A stretch of 7,318 bases of DNA from contig JARLHB010000479.1 of assembly GCA_031292465.1 (NCBI GenBank), forward strand, positions 1 through 7,318, read 5' to 3'. The notes below the pieces were generated by a model that made no database searches, had not been told where the DNA came from, and was given only the letters and a program-made list of their open reading frames with translations. The stretch comes from Ignavibacteriaceae bacterium (GTDB taxonomy: Bacteria; Bacteroidota; Ignavibacteria; Ignavibacteriales; Ignavibacteriaceae). A program made the translations under genes and the position numbers. This document shows positions 1 to 6,381 of the stretch, piece after piece; the stretch's first letter is position 1, and the number at the start of each line of letters is the position of its first letter.

Positions 1-2
1 AG

Positions 3-764
3 GAAACGTGGTTTCCAGCAGGATTAAATATAAGGCCGTTTACTGCAAATGTTCTTGAGCCGAGAGCAGGTTTTTCATATCTAACTAATCTTGACAAGAT
101 TAAACTCGATATCGGCACTTCAAGCGATGTTTATCAATTAAAAAGCGGCAACTCCGTTTTATCATTCGGAGCGGACCTTTTTACTTTTACAAGACTAAAA
201 CATCAGAATGATTTTAAATTCCCTGTGCAGACAATTGATTACTTTTTCGGTGTTAACGGCGGCTATAAAGTAGTAAATGATTGTTCTGAGTATGGAATCC
301 GTGTACGTTTAAGCCATATCAGCACGCATATGGTTGACGGAAGCTATAATAAATTAACCGGCGATTGGCAAGACGGTGCGCAGCCATTCGTTTACAGCAG
401 GGAGTTTGTTGAATTATTTCCATACTACCAGGTTGGCTCGCTTAGGGGATATTTAGGCCTTACATACTTATTCCATACAATACCTGATGTTTTCGGAAAG
501 GGAATTTACCAGGCAGGCTTTGATTATTATATCACTTCGCTGCCAGTAAAAGTATTTACTCCTTTTATTGCTTATGATTTCAAACTTACAAAGATTGACA
601 AATATTCAGGCAATAATGTTATTGCAGCAGGTATTAAATTTGGTAAGTACGATAAGAAAGGATTCAGTATTTTATATTCTTACACCTCAGGTAAAAGTAT
701 CCACGGACAGTATTATAATTTGAATGAGAGCTATTCAGCAATAGGGATAAATCTGGATTTGTAA
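3..764 (+). CDS. Outer-membrane beta-barrel-like protein, DUF1207-like (5' end missing)
   Basis: The reading frame is open from the left edge, so this is the C-terminal 253 residues of a longer protein. A GTG at 225 is not a convincing start, because the 74 in-frame codons before it encode the same kind of sequence. The fragment opens with a W-F-P-A-G segment, then R-P-F-T-A-N and E-P-R-A-G-F. Alternating aromatic/polar strands follow, and the middle carries a conserved-looking block, L-S-H-I-S-T-H-M-V-D followed about 20 residues later by Y-S-R-E-F. This order resembles DUF1207 proteins, which have a His/Ser/His-Asp block and a Y-S-R-E motif and are predicted to be outer-membrane barrels. 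The chain ends in short amphipathic strands (A-I-G-I-N-L-D-L), as barrels do. No function is known. The family match is from memory of the motif pattern, so it is moderate; another barrel family is possible. The stop lies one base before the protease gene, suggesting co-transcription. Confidence 0.62.
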   Translation, partial: ETWFPAGLNIRPFTANVLEPRAGFSYLTNLDKIKLDIGTSSDVYQLKSGNSVLSFGADLFTFTRLKHQNDFKFPVQTIDYFFGVNGGYKVVNDCSEYGIRVRLSHISTHMVDGSYNKLTGDWQDGAQPFVYSREFVELFPYYQVGSLRGYLGLTYLFHTIPDVFGKGIYQAGFDYYITSLPVKVFTPFIAYDFKLTKIDKYSGNNVIAAGIKFGKYDKKGFSILYSYTSGKSIHGQYYNLNESYSAIGINLDL

Positions 765-765
765 T

Positions 766-1938
766 ATGCCTGAAGATTATAGTGATACATATGAAAGGCA
801 TGAAACCGATCCTGCAGTAAGTAAGGAGAAGAAGAATTATATACTGCATGTAGGCCTGTTTATAATAACATTTATTACATGCACATTTGCGGGAGCGCAA
901 TGGATAAGCGTAAAAGAAGGGCCTTATGAATTGTCTTTTCTTCTAAAAGGACTTCCATATTCAATTTCTCTTATGTTTATCATTTCATGCCATGAATTCG
1001 GGCATTATTTTGCAGCAAGATACCACCGGGTAAAGGCTACATTGCCTTATTATATACCGTTTCCGCCAATTCCTATGTTCATCAATTTCGGAACAATGGG
1101 TGCAGTTATACGGACTAAATCGCCTATTTATTCTAAGAAAGCAATGTTTGATATCGGCATAGCAGGGCCGTTAGCGGGATTTGTTGCCTCACTTGTCGTA
1201 TTGTTCTATGGCTTTACTCATGTACCGGGAGTAAATTATTTACTTGCAATACACCCCGATTATTTTTCACCGTCATACGGTAAAAATGCTATTGATTTAG
1301 CTTTCGGCAATACTTTACTTTTTTCGTTATTCAAAATACTATTTATTCACGGCAGCCAGTTCTTTCCTCCCATGTCTGAAATATACCATTACCCTTATTT
1401 ATGCGTGGGCTGGTTTGGCCTATTTGTTACTGCTATGAATATGCTTCCTGTAGGACAGTTAGATGGCGGTCATATTGCTTATACAATGTTTGGAGAAAAA
1501 AAACACTATAATGTTGCATTGTCTTCTATTATAATAATTACAACTATAGGGCTATTGGGAATAGTTGAGACAGAAGTCAGTTCATTTCCGCATTTTGATT
1601 GGTCGGACGGACTGGCATTGGCATTATCAATATTTTTTATAGTAAAATTATTTCAGGAAGTTAAAGAAAACAAAATTGCGTTTGTTTCCATTGCCGTAAT
1701 AATAGTTTCAATGATAATTTTAGCTTTAACTGAAGTACGTCTTCATTTTCAATCAAATGCCGGATGGATTGGCTGGCTCGTTTGGGCAACTTTATTATTA
1801 TTTGTAATAAAACTACGGCATCCTGTAGTGCCGGATGACCGTGAACTGGATTCTAAACGCATGGCTCTGGGGTATTTAAGCTTTTTTATATTAGTTATTT
1901 CTTTTTCTCCAACGCCGTTTTTAATTTCGGCAGGATAA
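766..1938 (+). CDS. Site-2 protease family (M50) intramembrane zinc metalloprotease
   Basis: This is a 390-residue polytopic membrane protein with the hallmarks of peptidase family M50. H-E-F-G-H at residues 76-80 gives two zinc ligands (H76, H80) and the catalytic E77. A G-P-L-A-G-F segment lies at 134-139, and N-M-L-P-V-G-Q-L-D-G-G-H at 225-236 supplies the third zinc ligand, D233. Hydrophobic stretches fall near residues 25-46, 62-85, 129-150, 211-228, 250-266, 283-297, 304-322, 332-349 and 367-387. The core lacks a PDZ domain, unlike RseP, and resembles the EGY-like bacterial branch. Such enzymes cleave transmembrane helices within the membrane, often of anti-sigma factors or leftover signal peptides; the substrate here is unknown. 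The C-terminal pattern (H-P then L-D-S-K-R-M-A-L-G-Y) is typical of this branch and suggests the protein is complete. The ATG follows the upstream stop by one base and has no clear Shine-Dalgarno. The start is supported by a short acidic, cytosolic-looking N-tail before the first helix. Confidence 0.93.
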   Translation: MPEDYSDTYERHETDPAVSKEKKNYILHVGLFIITFITCTFAGAQWISVKEGPYELSFLLKGLPYSISLMFIISCHEFGHYFAARYHRVKATLPYYIPFPPIPMFINFGTMGAVIRTKSPIYSKKAMFDIGIAGPLAGFVASLVVLFYGFTHVPGVNYLLAIHPDYFSPSYGKNAIDLAFGNTLLFSLFKILFIHGSQFFPPMSEIYHYPYLCVGWFGLFVTAMNMLPVGQLDGGHIAYTMFGEKKHYNVALSSIIIITTIGLLGIVETEVSSFPHFDWSDGLALALSIFFIVKLFQEVKENKIAFVSIAVIIVSMIILALTEVRLHFQSNAGWIGWLVWATLLLFVIKLRHPVVPDDRELDSKRMALGYLSFFILVISFSPTPFLISAG

Positions 1939-1973
1939 AAAGTTTTAGTATATTGTTTTTTCCCTTGATGGAA

Positions 1974-1986
1974 GTTATTTAATAAC
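1974..1986. promoter_or_regulatory. Short AT-rich palindrome upstream of the lipoprotein gene
   Basis: GTTATT at 1974-1979 and AATAAC at 1981-1986 form a 6+6 inverted repeat around one central T. It lies 14 bases before the lipoprotein ATG, in the only intergenic gap over 50 bases in the window (1939-2000). It could be an operator or a weak 5'-UTR hairpin. It is also short and AT-rich enough to arise by chance. The rest of the gap shows a T-run at 1955-1961 but no GC-rich stem before it, and no clear Bacteroidota-type TAnnTTTG box. Confidence 0.2.
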
Positions 1987-2000
1987 AGATATTTACATAG

Positions 2001-2810
2001 ATGAAAAAATATATCTTAATATTTATTCCGTTTATCTTTTGGGGATGCCAAAAAGATTTTAATTCGGTTCTACAGCCTGAAACAGGGCAGTATATTGTAT
2101 CGGATATTGGTACCGCCAATATTTTCCTTTATACTCATACGGATTCACTATTAACTATTAGTATAAAGTTAAAAAATAAAAGCAATATCAGCTCTGTTAC
2201 ATGTAATATTACCGCACCTGACAATACTGCCCTGAATGATGCACCTGTTATTTTATATGATAACGGGAACATAAGTGATAACGGCGATTCTTTAGCAGAT
2301 GATAATATATATTCAAATAAGTTTCCTATGAGCCAGTCTCTTATAGATGGTTCTTATGAAATATCTTATTTTGTAAACGGCAGCGATGGCAGCACAACGG
2401 AAATAGCAAAACATTTCTTTACTTATGATAATGCCTTAAATACCCCGCCGCCAGTTATTTCTGATTTATCAGCGCCGGATACTATTTCAATTGATCCCCA
2501 ATCTACGACTTTTATATTAGTTACTTTAAAAGTTCAGGATAATGCAGGCTTAAGCGATGTGAAACAAGTATTCTTTAATTCATTCATACCTCCAAATGGA
2601 ACTGCATCTTCAAGTAATCCGGTAGTAATGTTTGATGACGGTAATGAAACTGTTGATGGCGATGCGGTTTCTGGAGATGGAATCTATTCACGTGTTATCG
2701 CTCTTCCGTCCTCAGGTGTTCCAAAGGGAATATTCAGATGGGAATTCCAGGCTATGAATTATAACAATAAACTAAGTAATAAAATAACACATTATGTATT
2801 TGTTAAATGA
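2001..2810 (+). CDS. Exported lipoprotein with two Asp/Gly-rich Ig-like repeats (choice-of-anchor X-like)
   Basis: The 269-residue product starts with a lipoprotein signal: M-K-K, a hydrophobic run (residues 4-14) and a lipobox ending in W-G-C, so C16 should be lipidated. The mature part holds two beta-rich units, about residues 30-143 and 150-269. Each contains the same motif: V-I-L-Y-D-N-G-N then G-D and D-D-N-I-Y-S (83-105), and V-V-M-F-D-D-G-N then G-D and G-D-G-I-Y-S (208-230). This pattern is typical of Ig-like domains annotated as choice-of-anchor X. Its clustered Asp/Asn/Gly residues could bind calcium, which is inference. Residues after the cysteine read Q-K-D-F, resembling a surface-export signal of Bacteroidota lipoproteins. 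No enzymatic motif is visible, so a binding or structural role is likely. There is no Shine-Dalgarno before the ATG, but the signal sequence fixes the start. The stop overlaps the next gene's ATG by four bases, indicating translational coupling with the propeller protein. Confidence 0.85.
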   Translation: MKKYILIFIPFIFWGCQKDFNSVLQPETGQYIVSDIGTANIFLYTHTDSLLTISIKLKNKSNISSVTCNITAPDNTALNDAPVILYDNGNISDNGDSLADDNIYSNKFPMSQSLIDGSYEISYFVNGSDGSTTEIAKHFFTYDNALNTPPPVISDLSAPDTISIDPQSTTFILVTLKVQDNAGLSDVKQVFFNSFIPPNGTASSSNPVVMFDDGNETVDGDAVSGDGIYSRVIALPSSGVPKGIFRWEFQAMNYNNKLSNKITHYVFVK

Positions 2811-4393
2811 AATTTAAAACAAACTTTTTAGCAATATTTTTATTCTTTTTTATAAATATTTTAATTTATCCGCAAATAGCGCCTAAATCATTTTATCTGG
2901 GTAGCGCAAAGAAAATGGCTAAAACTTCTGCCGATGCAACTCCTAACAGCAATAGCATAACCGATATAGTAACGCTCGGCGATACAGTATGGCTCGGTAC
3001 CGGTGCAGGAGTAAGTCTTACTACAAACGGGGGAACCAGCTGGACAAATTTTACAGGTACGCCTGCTTTTGGAACTGAAGATGTATCTGCTTTAAGCTAT
3101 GATAAATACAATAAGGTTATTTGGGTTGCTACCGCACATGATGAAAACACAAGTTCAGGCAATGTTGCTACTGGCAGCGGGTTAAAATATACAACCGATA
3201 ACGGGAATACATGGACCTCAATTTCTCAGCCGGTTGATACAGATGCAGATACGGTTATTGTTTATGGAAAGAATAATCTTAAAGCATTACCGGTTACTGT
3301 GCCGCAAGAAAACGTAATTTATGATATAGCTTTTACTCCAGGCGCAGTCTGGATAGCAACCTGGGCCGGCGGGTTGAGAAAAAGTACTGATATGGGAAAA
3401 TCATGGCAGCGGGTTGTACTGCCGCCGGATAACCTTAACTCGATTTCAACTACAGATACATTAGATTTTTGTTATTCTCCTATATCCGGCAAAATTTGTA
3501 ATACAGGTAATCTAAATTTAGAGGGATTTTCTGTAGTAGCTGTTGACAGCCTTACTCTTTATGTCGGCACTGCCGGAGGGCTGAATAAATCAACAGATGG
3601 GGGTGTTAGCTGGACAAAGTTTACACACTTAAACCAGGCCAACCCGATTAGCGGTAACTGGGTGGTTGCACTGGCTTATGATTATTTTTATAATACAATT
3701 TGGGCTGCGACCAGAAGCGCTGAAGGATCTACTGAATTTTTTGCTGTTAGCTATTCCACTGATGGCGGACAAAACTGGCAGACTACTTTGCCTAACCAAA
3801 CAGTTTGGAACTTTGGGATTAATAGAAATGAAGTAATTGCTGTTGCTGATGACGGTGCTTACAAAACGATTGATTATGGCGCCAATTGGTTTTTGCCCGG
3901 TATTATTACAGATGCAAATTCCGGAATATCCCTAAGGACAAATACATTTTATGCTGCCGCTTTTCAGGATGATAATATCTGGCTCGGTTCTAGCGAAGGG
4001 CTTGCAAAATTATCAGGCAATACAAGCGCATGGAATGGGACGTGGAAAGTCTTTTTTGCTTCTAAATCTTTAAGCTCATCAGGTGATACTTATGCATATC
4101 CTAATCCGTTTAATCCTAACACTGATATTTTGAAAATAAAATACAGTACAAATGGCAGCAGCGTTCCCGTAACAATAAGAATATTCGATTTTGGTATGCA
4201 CTTTGTGAGAACAGTAATACAAAATGCAACACGAGGAAATCCGGTGCACGTTGTTGACAGCTCATCGGGAACTATTGATTATTGGGATGGTAAGGATGAG
4301 CATGGAAATACCGTTCCAAACGGCGTGTATTTTTATAGAGTTGATCCCGGTTCACAAAAGCCTGTTTATGGAAAAGTTATAGTTTTACATTAA
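2807..4393 (+). CDS. Secreted Asp-box beta-propeller protein with type IX-style C-terminal sorting domain
   Basis: The 528-residue product has an N-terminal signal sequence (K-F-K-T-N, then a hydrophobic run to about residue 20). Six Asp-box (BNR/sialidase-like) motifs of the form S/T-x-D-x-G-x-x-W follow, at residues 72-79 (N replaces D), 129-136, 193-200, 262-269, 317-324 and 354-361. They alternate with V-W-L-G-T-G-type strands at 61, 105, 181, 251, 298 and 391. Together these predict a beta-propeller of about seven blades. Asp boxes are structural, and no sialidase catalytic residues could be assigned, so enzymatic activity is not claimed. Residues 429-528 begin with Y-P-N-P-F-N-P (431-437) and look like a FlgD-type Ig fold ending in N-G-V-Y-F-Y-R-V and G-K-V-I-V-L. 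This is the usual type A C-terminal domain of T9SS cargo in Ignavibacteria-like bacteria. The ATG lies inside the lipoprotein's stop (ATGA). The only two cysteines, C222 and C231, sit in an inserted loop. Confidence 0.9.
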   Translation: MKFKTNFLAIFLFFFINILIYPQIAPKSFYLGSAKKMAKTSADATPNSNSITDIVTLGDTVWLGTGAGVSLTTNGGTSWTNFTGTPAFGTEDVSALSYDKYNKVIWVATAHDENTSSGNVATGSGLKYTTDNGNTWTSISQPVDTDADTVIVYGKNNLKALPVTVPQENVIYDIAFTPGAVWIATWAGGLRKSTDMGKSWQRVVLPPDNLNSISTTDTLDFCYSPISGKICNTGNLNLEGFSVVAVDSLTLYVGTAGGLNKSTDGGVSWTKFTHLNQANPISGNWVVALAYDYFYNTIWAATRSAEGSTEFFAVSYSTDGGQNWQTTLPNQTVWNFGINRNEVIAVADDGAYKTIDYGANWFLPGIITDANSGISLRTNTFYAAAFQDDNIWLGSSEGLAKLSGNTSAWNGTWKVFFASKSLSSSGDTYAYPNPFNPNTDILKIKYSTNGSSVPVTIRIFDFGMHFVRTVIQNATRGNPVHVVDSSSGTIDYWDGKDEHGNTVPNGVYFYRVDPGSQKPVYGKVIVLH

Positions 4394-4411
4394 TTATTAG
4401 CCCGTAGTTTT

Positions 4412-4416
4412 GAGGG
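4412..4416 (+). promoter_or_regulatory. Shine-Dalgarno-like GAGGG deciding a TTG start
   Basis: GAGGG ends four bases before the TTG at 4421; the GAGG part fits the usual anti-Shine-Dalgarno. It is the only clear ribosome-binding site in the window. It supports the TTG start, since no ATG or GTG occurs in frame between the preceding stop (4391-4393) and this point. Confidence 0.6.
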
Positions 4417-4420
4417 AAAA

Positions 4421-5413
4421 TTGAAAAAAGTTTTATTAATAATTTATTTATTTTCAGCAGTATTTTCATTTTCGCAGCCTAAAGTAAGCGAGATTAGCAG
4501 TATGCCGGGAGCCTTTTCAAGAATGGGCTTCGGAGCAAGAGGCATGGGTATGGGAAATGCTCTGTCATCTGTAACGGAAGGGAACCTGGTATCTTATTAT
4601 AACCCGGCCCTTTCAGTGTTTCAGCAGGATAATTCTTTTCAAACGTCGTATTCGTTTTTGTCATTAGACCGCTCCTTAAACTTTTTGAATTTTACAAGAC
4701 GTTTTGATTTTTATTCATCAAAAGATTCAACTAAGGTGCCAAACGGTACTGCTGGAGTAAGCGTAGGTATTATTAACTCAGGCGTAAGCAACATAGACGG
4801 GCGTGATAACGACGGTAATAAAACAGGCGCACTGACTACATCCGAGAACCAGTTCTTTGTTGGTTTTGCCAATAAATTTTCTAAAAAGTTTGCCCTTGGT
4901 ATTGCGGTAAAGGTTTATTATTACAAATTATATGAGCAGATTACCTCCACAGGAGTAGGGCTTGATATAGGCGCATTGTATGTTTTGAACAAGCACTGGA
5001 ATATATCATTTATGCTTGCAGATTTAAACAGCCAGTATAAATGGGATACTTCGCCAATTTATAATGAGCAGGGTTCAACTTCAACCAACAAATTCCCTAC
5101 GCTTAAAAAAATCGGTGCAAGCTATACAAACGATGAGTACGGTATAATTGCTTCGGCGGAGCTGGAAAGCAGCAATGGAGGTACAAATATACTTCGCGGC
5201 GGTATTGAGTATAATATCTTTAAAGATTTATATTTACGAGGCGGTATTGACCAGGTTAACCTTAGCAATTCCGATTACCCTGTAAATCCTTCACTGGGAT
5301 TTACTTATTTCAAGAGTTTTGATAATATCAGGGTAGGTGTAGATTATGCCTTTGTTGTTGAACCTTATTCTTCACAGGACAGGCATATAGTAGGTTTAAA
5401 TATTAATTTCTGA
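4421..5413 (+). CDS. PorV/PorQ family outer-membrane beta-barrel protein (first copy, TTG start)
   Basis: This 330-residue protein begins with a signal peptide (M-K-K-V-L-L-I-I-Y, cleavage probably after S-F-S near residue 18). The PorV/PorQ family signature follows: M-G-F-G-A-R-G-M-G-M-G-N-A at residues 35-47, then L-V-S-Y-Y-N-P-A at 56-63. The rest alternates hydrophobic and polar residues with turns, as in FadL-like barrels, and ends in H-I-V-G-L-N-I-N-F, whose terminal Phe fits an outer-membrane insertion signal. The best-known member, PorV of Porphyromonas gingivalis, binds the C-terminal domain of T9SS cargo and passes it to the sortase complex; PorQ belongs to the same family. Lying 27 bases after a gene with a cargo-type C-terminal domain supports a similar role, but family membership alone does not prove it. 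The start is TTG, backed by GAGGG upstream. The next in-frame ATG (residue 28) would delete the signal peptide. Confidence 0.88.
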   Translation: MKKVLLIIYLFSAVFSFSQPKVSEISSMPGAFSRMGFGARGMGMGNALSSVTEGNLVSYYNPALSVFQQDNSFQTSYSFLSLDRSLNFLNFTRRFDFYSSKDSTKVPNGTAGVSVGIINSGVSNIDGRDNDGNKTGALTTSENQFFVGFANKFSKKFALGIAVKVYYYKLYEQITSTGVGLDIGALYVLNKHWNISFMLADLNSQYKWDTSPIYNEQGSTSTNKFPTLKKIGASYTNDEYGIIASAELESSNGGTNILRGGIEYNIFKDLYLRGGIDQVNLSNSDYPVNPSLGFTYFKSFDNIRVGVDYAFVVEPYSSQDRHIVGLNINF

Positions 5414-5439
5414 TTTTTATAGAATAGATCGCTTTATTT

Positions 5440-6336
5440 ATGAATAAAATAATTTACATATTCTTAATTTCATTTTCCACAATACTTGCCCAGACTGCAG
5501 GTAACAGCGGAATGGCTTTTCTTAAATTGGGCTTCGGCGCACGTAATATTTCAATGGGCGATGTTGGGACTGAAACTTCTAATGATGTATCTGCCTTTTT
5601 CTATAACCCGGCAAGGCTTGCGGGTAATAATGACAATGAAATTATGATTATGCACAATTCATGGGTGCAGGGTACAAGGGATGAAATTTTAGGTGCTAAG
5701 ACATCATTATGGGGCTTACCTGTTGCTATTGGAGCAGATATTACAACTATTGGTGATATCCCGGTAAGAACTGCTGCTACTGACAATCCTGATGCAACAT
5801 TTAATGCAAATTATTTTGCAGGCAGTATTTCAACAGGATTTAATGTATATGACAGCCTTGCTTTTGGCGTTACTGTAAAATACTTGTATGAGGGCATTTA
5901 TTCTGATGAAGCTACCGGATGGGGATTTGATTTCGGTTTAAATTATACAACTCCTATTGAGGGCTTAAGCGCTGCATTTGTTATAAAGAATTTAGGCAGC
6001 ATGAATGTACTGAAAAATGAGGAAACAAAACTGCCTACAGAATTTAAGTTTGGGCCTGCATATAAAGTTAAGTTATTAGATAAGTTTGCGGTTACGGTAG
6101 CAGTTGAATTACAAAAATATACGCCTACAAGCGATTCGCACATCAACTTCGGCGCTGAAGTTCTATATGACAATCTGATTGCTTTAAGAAGCGGGTACCA
6201 GTCAAATTATATATCAAAAGGCTATGCCGGCGGTTTCGGAATAATTTGGGGCGGCTTTGCACTTGATTACGCATTTCAGCCTTTTACATACGGGCTTGGC
6301 GATGCAAATATAATTTCGCTTGGGTTTAAGTTTTAA
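5440..6336 (+). CDS. PorV/PorQ family outer-membrane beta-barrel protein (second copy)
   Basis: This is a 298-residue paralogue of the preceding gene, 26 bases downstream. A signal peptide (M-N-K-I-I-Y-I-F-L-I, predicted cleavage after L-A-Q at about residue 18) leads into L-G-F-G-A-R-N-I-S-M-G-D at 30-41 and A-F-F-Y-N-P-A-R-L at 52-60, the same landmarks as its neighbour. Beta-strand-like segments continue to the end, which reads I-I-S-L-G-F-K-F and finishes in Phe like a barrel insertion signal. Outside the N-terminal block and the tail the two copies look strongly diverged in sequence and loop length, so the duplication is old or the genes were brought together separately. The likely role is an outer-membrane barrel related to T9SS or to small-molecule transport. 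I cannot tell which of the two, if either, is the true PorV counterpart. There is no Shine-Dalgarno before the ATG; the signal peptide supports the start. Confidence 0.88.
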   Translation: MNKIIYIFLISFSTILAQTAGNSGMAFLKLGFGARNISMGDVGTETSNDVSAFFYNPARLAGNNDNEIMIMHNSWVQGTRDEILGAKTSLWGLPVAIGADITTIGDIPVRTAATDNPDATFNANYFAGSISTGFNVYDSLAFGVTVKYLYEGIYSDEATGWGFDFGLNYTTPIEGLSAAFVIKNLGSMNVLKNEETKLPTEFKFGPAYKVKLLDKFAVTVAVELQKYTPTSDSHINFGAEVLYDNLIALRSGYQSNYISKGYAGGFGIIWGGFALDYAFQPFTYGLGDANIISLGFKF

Positions 6337-6381
6337 ATATGTTCATCTGTAAACTAAACTTAATTTAATAATGCCTTAAAG

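Noticed and set aside
225..227. GTG as the start of the first gene
   Set aside because: The frame is open to the left edge, and the preceding 74 codons encode barrel-like sequence continuous with the rest. The GTG is an internal Val.
664..900. Minus-strand open frame of 78 codons
   Set aside because: It overlaps the end of the first gene and the start of the protease gene, both well supported. The protein is low-complexity and Cys/Tyr-rich, without family features.
1939..1965. Possible terminator after the protease gene (T-run at 1955-1961)
   Set aside because: No GC-rich inverted repeat precedes the T-run, so an intrinsic terminator is not supported.
2807..4393. Sialidase (neuraminidase) function for the Asp-box protein
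   Set aside because: Asp boxes are structural and shared by many propellers. No arginine triad or Tyr/Glu nucleophile pair could be assigned.
4405..4412. TAGTTTTG, a match to the Bacteroidota -7 promoter box (TAnnTTTG)
   Set aside because: It ends only eight bases before the TTG start and overlaps the Shine-Dalgarno. Transcripts starting there would lack the ribosome-binding site, and the -33 position shows only a TTTT. Probably chance.
5601..5786. Minus-strand open frame of 61 codons
   Set aside because: It lies wholly inside the second PorV-like gene and has no recognisable features; it is a shadow frame.
5943..6173. Minus-strand open frame of 76 codons
   Set aside because: It lies wholly inside the second PorV-like gene; the composition mirrors the coding strand and nothing supports expression.
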